The translations under genes and the position numbers were made by a program. The notes under the pieces were generated by a model. The model searched no databases and was not told the origin of the DNA. It saw only the letters and a program-made list of their open reading frames with translations. A stretch of DNA of 36,283 nt from Oscillospiraceae bacterium (lineage in GTDB: Bacteria; Bacillota; Clostridia; Oscillospirales; Acutalibacteraceae): assembly GCA_031271865.1 (NCBI GenBank), contig JAISUW010000023.1:1-36283 (forward strand), written 5' to 3'. Below are positions 31,874 to 36,283 of the stretch, in pieces (positions within the stretch are counted from its first letter, which is position 1; every line of letters begins with the position of its first letter).

Positions 31874-31902
31874 TTGCAAATCGTTGGGCGGTATGCTATA
31901 AT
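31874..31902 (+). promoter_or_regulatory. Promoter of the small lipoprotein gene
   Basis: TTGCAA (31874-31879), 17 bases, TATAAT (31897-31902), about 46 bases ahead of ATG 31949. Confidence 0.75.
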
Positions 31903-31948
31903 GTTGTCACGTTCAAACAAACAACAGTAAGAAAGCAGGATTGTTATC

Positions 31949-32332
31949 ATGAAGCGGATTCTCTCTTTGGTGCTGGCTCTTTTGGCGGCTGTCAGTCTCT
32001 TGGCGGCGTGCGATGTACCTGCGGCTTTGCAAAATCCGGAAAAGCAAATCCTCGGACAGTGGGATGCCGATGGGAGCAGGTTCAAGTTCCAGACGCTGGA
32101 ATTCAAGTCCGACGGCACAGTCGGTCTGGGTTTGCCGCTCGTTGCGGTAGCGGTGCAAGGCAAGTATACCATCAAAAAAGGCTCCGGCGATGAGCCTGCT
32201 CTGCTTTCGATTACCTATAACTTGCTTCTCGTTGACACGACAGTCGACTACAATGTCACATTCAAAGACGACAAACTGATTGTCCGCACGGTCGGTACTT
32301 CTACCGATTATTACTACACAAGAGTATCCTAA
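31949..32332 (+). CDS. Small lipoprotein of unknown function
   Basis: 127 residues. Signal peptide with lipobox SLLAAC (Cys21), then a single beta-rich domain starting LGQWDADGSRFKFQTLEFKSDGTVG and ending YYYTRVS. The 'xxGxW' start and 'xLEFxxDGTV' pattern are like small lipocalin-like or DUF5640-type domains of Clostridia, but I would not name one. The ribosome site AGGA lies ahead of ATG 31949. It has its own promoter. The next gene begins 27 bases after its stop, so the two may be cotranscribed. Confidence 0.8.
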   Translation: MKRILSLVLALLAAVSLLAACDVPAALQNPEKQILGQWDADGSRFKFQTLEFKSDGTVGLGLPLVAVAVQGKYTIKKGSGDEPALLSITYNLLLVDTTVDYNVTFKDDKLIVRTVGTSTDYYYTRVS

Positions 32333-32358
32333 ACCGAATACTTACAAAGGAGAAACGT

Positions 32359-33261
32359 ATGGCTATCGGAAAAGAGAAATACGCTATTATCAACTGCGAC
32401 GACACCGGCTCCTTCCTCGGCGCCAATCTGGCAGCGTTTGAACTGCTGGAACTCGGGCACGTCACGAGTGCCACCATCATGACCTGCTGCCCCTGGGCGC
32501 CGCACGCCGTGAAGTGGGCGGCGGCACATCCCCAATATGCCATCGGGCTGCACCTGACCACCACCAGCGAATGGCACGGTTACAAATGGGGTCCTGTCGC
32601 AGAAAGTGTCCCCTCCCTGACCGATGAAAACGGCTACTTTTATCCGGACAGTTCCACTTTCGAACAAAAAGCCGACATGACCGAAACCGAAAAAGAAGTC
32701 CGCGCGCAATTGGCGCAGATCCGCCGCCTCGGTCTCGAACCCTCCCATTGGGATAACCATATGGGCACGCTCTACGGCGTTGCAACCGGCCGTTTCGAAA
32801 TGCTCGAGCTCTTCTTCCGGCTTTCTGCCGAAACCGGTCTGCCGCTGCGCTTCCCCATGCTGGGTCTCGCAGGTCAAGAACAAAACCGTACCCTCGATAT
32901 CCAAGCGCCGGGCATCGCCCAAGCCCTCGCTATGGCGCAGGCCGCCGCTAAGCGTCTCGGTCTCATCGGTCCCGATTACCTCATGCCCCACGATTTTAAC
33001 GGCCCTCAAAAAGAATCCTATGAACAGTTCCGCGATTACCTCTATACCTTTATCGAATCCTTCCCTCACGGTATCACCGAAACTTACCTCCATCCCAATT
33101 CCGATACCGGCGAAGCTCGTAACGCCTCCGGTGCAGGCTTCCGCCGCGTCTGGGAATATCAACTTTATAAAGACCCCAAAACACGGCAGCATTATAAAGA
33201 CTGCGGCATCGAATTAATTAGTTATAGGGATTTGCGGCGCTTGCGGGGGAGTTTAGTTTAG
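32359..33261 (+). CDS. ChbG/YdjC-family carbohydrate deacetylase
   Basis: 300 residues. Polysaccharide-deacetylase-like barrel of the ChbG/HpnK group. AIINCDDTGSF (Asp14/Asp15; relatives have NADDFG), GLHLTTTSEW (His65) and HWDNHMGTLYG (His130, His134) are the expected metal ligands and base. ChbG removes an acetyl group from chito-oligosaccharides; the exact substrate here is open. Start ATG 32359 follows AAAGGAG. Its last codons (GSLV and stop) are written by the first units of the pentanucleotide array that follows, so the C-terminus may have been set by the repeat. Confidence 0.88.
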   Translation: MAIGKEKYAIINCDDTGSFLGANLAAFELLELGHVTSATIMTCCPWAPHAVKWAAAHPQYAIGLHLTTTSEWHGYKWGPVAESVPSLTDENGYFYPDSSTFEQKADMTETEKEVRAQLAQIRRLGLEPSHWDNHMGTLYGVATGRFEMLELFFRLSAETGLPLRFPMLGLAGQEQNRTLDIQAPGIAQALAMAQAAAKRLGLIGPDYLMPHDFNGPQKESYEQFRDYLYTFIESFPHGITETYLHPNSDTGEARNASGAGFRRVWEYQLYKDPKTRQHYKDCGIELISYRDLRRLRGSLV

Positions 33262-33524
33262 CTGAGTTTAGTTTAGTTTAACTGAGTTCAGCTGCTTTAT
33301 TTGCAGCTCAGCTTAGCTTAGCTTAGCTTAGCTCAGTTTAGTTTAGCTTAGTTTAGCTCAGCTCAACTTAGCTTAGTTTAGCTCAGCTTAGCTCAGCTCA
33401 GCTCAGCTCAGCTTAGCTCAGCTTAGTTTAACTCAGCTCAGCTCAGTTTAGCTGAACACAGCTTAGTACAGTTTAGCTTAGCTAAACCAAACTCAACTCA
33501 ACCAAACTCAACCCAACTCAACTT
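33251..33524. repeat. Degenerate pentanucleotide array, about 54 units
   Basis: From 33251 the sequence reads in an unbroken 5-base register for about 270 bases. The dominant units are GCTCA, GCTTA and GTTTA, with ACTCA and ACCAA toward the right end. Most unit differences are transitions (C/T, G/A), with one irregular stretch near 33291-33305. The array fills the whole space between convergent genes and contains both stop codons: TAG of the ChbG-like gene (33259-33261) and TGA of the GH95 gene (33500-33498). Because 5 is not a multiple of 3, the units place TAG on the plus strand and TAA/TGA on the minus strand in every frame. No T-rich terminator is otherwise seen here. Confidence 0.95.
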
Positions 33525-35939
33525 TTCCCCACTAATCCCATCATAAATCTCAACAGCTGCGGCGTCCCCATCGACCTTCCACTCTGCGAGTTTCCCATCT
33601 TTCCAGCTAATGGAGACGACGAGGTTACCTTTAGCGGCGAGGCCAGTAACGGAGCCATCGGGCCATTCTGGCGGCAGTGCGGGCAGGAGTCGGAGTTGTT
33701 TGCCATCGGATTGCAGGAGCATCTCGCCCACGCCGGAGACGAAACCGAAGTTACCGTCAATCTGGAAAGGCGGGTGGGCATCGAAGAGATTGGCGTAAGT
33801 CCCGCCGCCATGGGAATATTTGGTATCGGTAGCGGAGGAAAAGCGAAGCTGCATATACATCAGTTTGAGGGCATGGGTGCCGTCCAAGAGGCGGGCCCAG
33901 AAATTAATTTTCCAGCCGAGGGACCAACCGGTACCGTCATCGCCGCGGAGATCGAGTGTTTTGCGGCAAGCTTCAGCGAGATCGGGCGTAGTGTAGGGAC
34001 TGATTTCGCGTGCGGGGTGGAGGGCATAGAGGTGCGACACATGGCGGTGGTGCGCCTCACAGTCGGCCACATCGTCATACCATTCGAGCAACCTTCCGTT
34101 ATAGGGGGAGATTTGCGGCGGACGGAGCTGCGGCAGTTTTGCGGCGACGGCATCCGCAAGATCATCCTTCGGCAGACCGAGGGTTTCCAGAGCGGCAAGG
34201 TAGTTTTGGAAGCTCTCTTTGACGATGCTCATTCCCATCTGCGCGGACTGGCTGACGGCACAATCCACTACGCGCCGTTCGCTCTTGTCCTTGCGGCGGT
34301 CGGCGAAATAAATCTCCCGCTGCTCCTCCCAAGAGAGTTTGGCTGTTTCCTCGGTGACCGGCCAAAGGAAACCGTTTTCCGGCGAGGTACCGGGGCAGAA
34401 AATCAATTCCCCCTTATACTCCACGAGCATATGGTTATAGAATTCGGCATTGGAACGCAGAACGGGCAGGTACGCCGCCAAAAATTCTTTGTCCAGCGTA
34501 TATTCATAATGCTCAAACACATGGCGGCACAGCCAGCCGGAGCCGAACGGCCAAAACATATGGCAAGCGCGGTTGCGTCCGATGCCAACGGGACCGGTAT
34601 GCCGCCAGAGGTCCACATTGTGGTGGGCGACAAAGCCGGGGGCATTGTAATGCGCTTTGGCGATTGCTTTTCCGGCCTCGGCGACTTCCGCGACCATCTT
34701 CAGGAGCGGCTCATCCATTTCCGCTAGATTGGACATCAGCACAGGCCAGTAGTTCATCTCCGTGTTGATGTTCACAGTATAGTTGCAGCGCCATGGCGGC
34801 GTCGCTTCGGCATTCCAAAGGCCTTGCAGGTTCATGCACTGCGTCCCGGGCCGCGAGCCGGAGATGACCAAATAGCGGCCGAAGTTATATAGCAGCACCG
34901 CGAGCTTCTTATCGGACTTGCTCTCGTCCTCTTGGAACGCCTTCAAACGATCGTCCGTCGGGAGATCCGCCCCGGCAGTGTCCGGCACCTCCAGCGTCAG
35001 CTTCACGCGGTTATAGTACTGCGTATAGTCCGCGATGTGCGCACTTTTCAAGGCATCAAAATCCGCAGCCCCTATGCCCTCCAGCCGCGCCAAAGCCTCC
35101 TCCTTGTAGGGCTTGCCTTCCAAGTAGGGCGACTTGTCCCAACCGTTAAAGCTGGTTTCGCAAGCTAGGTATATCACGGCACAAGTGCTCTCTGTAATGC
35201 CGATTGCCGGACCCGCATTCCCCACATTGCCGTCAGAGAACGCCCGGACAGCGGTTCTAAAGCCGACACCGCGCTTGTCTTCTGCCATTTCGTAGACATA
35301 GGAGCCGTACTCCTGCATATCCGGCAAGCCGGACGGCGTATGGTCGCCGGGTGCCTCGCCGTCGTAGCAGTAAAGGATCCCCTCCCCGCGGTACATCCCT
35401 TGCAGAGGGGAAGAGAAATTCACTTTGAATGTAATGGGTTCCGAAGACTGCACACGCACGGCAACCAAACCCGCGGGCGCCGATACAAACAGCTCCCGCT
35501 TAATATGTACGCCGTCCGCGGTATACGTGACGGTGGAGAGTGCCTGCGAAAGGTCCAACTCTCTGCTGTAGTTTTCAATGCTTGGAAAATACTCCGGCTC
35601 ATTCCAATGTACACGTTTTCTGAAATTCAGTTTCAGGTCACCCATAGGCAGATAGCATTGGGTTTCCCGCACGCCGAAGCCATCCTCCGCCGCAAATTGT
35701 GCTTCGCGGAGGTTGCCCTCCAGAGCCAGTTTCTGCGACTTTTGGAAAGCCTCGAAGGCTCCGTCCCGCACCGTCGTGCGCGGATAACCGGACCAGAGTT
35801 CATCATGGTTTAACGCAATACGCTCCTCCTGCGTCCCGCCGAAGACCATGGCTCCGATATGCCCATTCCCCAGCGGCACAGCCTCCGTCCAAGTTTCCGC
35901 CGGCTTCGCGTAATGCAAGCGTTCTGTATGTTTGTCCAT
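33498..35939 (-). CDS. GH95 alpha-L-fucosidase
   Basis: 813 residues, no signal peptide, so intracellular. GH95 enzymes release alpha-1,2-linked fucose with inversion. The N-terminal beta domain starts [28 protein letters not shown] with LNHDELWSG. The helical barrel has the Asn pair of [10 protein letters not shown] (about residue 390), [10 protein letters not shown] (about 518) and [19 protein letters not shown] (about 730), in the positions of the known catalytic Asn/Glu/Asp. The ATG at 35939 has AGGA upstream; a GTG directly before it is less likely. The final residues LSWVEFG are encoded by the pentanucleotide array. No fucose permease or fucose catabolic genes are in the window. Confidence 0.93.
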   Translation of the reverse strand: MDKHTERLHYAKPAETWTEAVPLGNGHIGAMVFGGTQEERIALNHDELWSGYPRTTVRDGAFEAFQKSQKLALEGNLREAQFAAEDGFGVRETQCYLPMGDLKLNFRKRVHWNEPEYFPSIENYSRELDLSQALSTVTYTADGVHIKRELFVSAPAGLVAVRVQSSEPITFKVNFSSPLQGMYRGEGILYCYDGEAPGDHTPSGLPDMQEYGSYVYEMAEDKRGVGFRTAVRAFSDGNVGNAGPAIGITESTCAVIYLACETSFNGWDKSPYLEGKPYKEEALARLEGIGAADFDALKSAHIADYTQYYNRVKLTLEVPDTAGADLPTDDRLKAFQEDESKSDKKLAVLLYNFGRYLVISGSRPGTQCMNLQGLWNAEATPPWRCNYTVNINTEMNYWPVLMSNLAEMDEPLLKMVAEVAEAGKAIAKAHYNAPGFVAHHNVDLWRHTGPVGIGRNRACHMFWPFGSGWLCRHVFEHYEYTLDKEFLAAYLPVLRSNAEFYNHMLVEYKGELIFCPGTSPENGFLWPVTEETAKLSWEEQREIYFADRRKDKSERRVVDCAVSQSAQMGMSIVKESFQNYLAALETLGLPKDDLADAVAAKLPQLRPPQISPYNGRLLEWYDDVADCEAHHRHVSHLYALHPAREISPYTTPDLAEACRKTLDLRGDDGTGWSLGWKINFWARLLDGTHALKLMYMQLRFSSATDTKYSHGGGTYANLFDAHPPFQIDGNFGFVSGVGEMLLQSDGKQLRLLPALPPEWPDGSVTGLAAKGNLVVSISWKDGKLAEWKVDGDAAAVEIYDGISGEKLSWVEFG

Positions 35940-35984
35940 CACCGTTTCCTTTCTGCGTTGCAGATGTTAGGATTTGCTTTTGCT

Positions 35985-36013
35985 ATTATACAGCAATTGA
36001 CAAGAATAGTCAA
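35985..36013 (-). promoter_or_regulatory. Promoter of the GH95 gene
   Basis: On the minus strand TTGACT (36013-36008), a 17-base spacer and TATAAT (35990-35985), about 45 bases ahead of the start at 35939. It is divergent from the promoter in the right-hand repeat. Confidence 0.8.
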
Positions 36014-36067
36014 GGGGGAGACGTAAACAGCCGCAGAAAAAATATTTCTAAAAAACGGAAAAAACCC

Positions 36068-36095
36068 TTGACAAATCAAAAATAATCATTATAAT
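36068..36095 (+). promoter_or_regulatory. Promoter inside the right repeat, reading right
   Basis: TTGACA (36068-36073), 16 bases, TATAAT (36090-36095). It is the counterpart of the minus-strand promoter at 370-343 and points out of the window. Confidence 0.75.
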
Positions 36096-36106
36096 AGTAA
36101 GTGAAG

Positions 36107-36143
36107 GAAGCTCCTGCGCGCAAACAGGCTTCTTTCTTTTTCC
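36107..36143 (+). terminator. Terminator-like hairpin in the right repeat
   Basis: GAAG (36107-36110), bulge CT, CCTG (36113-36116), 8-base loop, CAGG (36125-36128) and CTTC (36129-36132), then TTTCTTTTT. It begins about 5 bases after the expected start of the promoter at 36068-36095. The loop differs from the left copy at one base and the bulge at one base, while the paired bases are the same. Confidence 0.5.
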
Positions 36144-36283
36144 GGCTCTTCAAGAAGCAAGAGGCATGAAGCAAGAGGCAAGAGGCAAACCCACTACTTT
36201 CGTCAAATTCACGATTGTTCAAACAAGAAAACCTGATTTCTTCGTCAAAATGCACAAAACAAAAGGCATGAAGCAAGAGCCAT

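Larger units (their letters stand above)
36059..36262 (-). repeat. Long inverted repeat, right copy (~205 bp)
   Basis: The reverse complement matches 174-380 with scattered differences and with a different number of GCCTCTTGC-type units. AAGCAAGAGGCATGAAGC-type units also recur near 36265-36280, so the element or its unit array continues beyond the window. It lies upstream of the GH95 gene, while the left copy lies downstream of another gene, so the element is not tied to one gene position. Apart from the GH95 promoter and this repeat, 35940-36283 holds nothing that I recognise. Confidence 0.85.

Noticed and set aside
33251..33524. CRISPR array
   Set aside because: Units are five bases, contiguous and without spacers, and no cas genes are present.
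33696..34727. 343-residue plus-strand frame inside the GH95 gene
   Set aside because: Shadow of the GH95 coding sequence; composition follows the codon pattern of the opposite strand.
36076..36276. Short frames in both end repeats sharing a LKSRKKKEACLxAGASFTYYYND-type translation
   Set aside because: The shared translation follows from the repeated DNA. The frames run through a promoter and hairpin and lack ribosome sites.

Overview
The window looks like a chromosomal segment of a Gram-positive, Clostridia-type member of the Bacillota, most likely a gut or rumen species. The evidence is strong AGGAGG-type ribosome binding sites, clean TTGACA/TATAAT promoters, lipoproteins with short N-termini, TrmK, RqcH, a DltA/DltC-like pair, and intracellular enzymes for host-type glycans (GH95 fucosidase, GH3, NagA, ChbG-like). 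Base composition appears moderately GC-rich (estimated by eye). I see no phage, plasmid, transposase, rRNA, tRNA or CRISPR. The family-level assignment is uncertain.

Layout. (1) 1-404 and 35940-36283 are mostly non-coding and hold two inverted copies of a ~205 bp repeat that carries its own promoter and hairpin. (2) 405-2579, minus strand: pyruvate kinase and a small polytopic membrane protein. (3) 2705-10879, minus strand: one long probable operon from a promoter near 10.95 kb. In transcription order it holds a secreted XynE-like SGNH esterase, an Ig/transglutaminase-like lipoprotein, an Asp/Glu racemase, a DltA-like adenylating enzyme, a carrier protein, an AlgI/DltB-like MBOAT, an SGNH protein with Cys in place of Ser, and a small lipoprotein. 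(4) 11151-13569, minus strand: a second transglutaminase-like + racemase pair with its own promoter. (5) 13822-22278, plus strand: ilvE, a MIF-like tautomerase, a RelB-like/PIN toxin-antitoxin pair, then ileS-DUF1858-trmK-nif3-rqcH. (6) 22338-28265: an Lrp regulator, GH3, a YhiN-type flavoprotein, nagA and a HAD phosphatase. (7) 28344-32332: MgtC, YfbR, family-4 uracil-DNA glycosylase, an unassigned GH-A-like protein and a lipoprotein. (8) 32359-35939: a ChbG-like deacetylase and a GH95 fucosidase, convergent across a degenerate pentanucleotide array that contains both stop codons.

The most interesting part is regions 3-4. The gene pair 'extracytoplasmic Ig/transglutaminase-like protein followed by Asp/Glu racemase' occurs twice. 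One copy sits directly upstream of a dlt-like amino-acid activation, carrier and MBOAT export set, whose adenylating enzyme lacks the Cys that in studied DltA proteins selects D-alanine. My inference is a surface-modification system that makes an amino acid by racemisation, activates it, and esterifies it onto a surface polymer, with surface proteins acting on peptide bonds. The substrate and target are unknown. Other points worth a second look are the pentamer array, the end repeats, the divergent isoleucyl-tRNA synthetase, the shortened RqcH and the MIF homologue.
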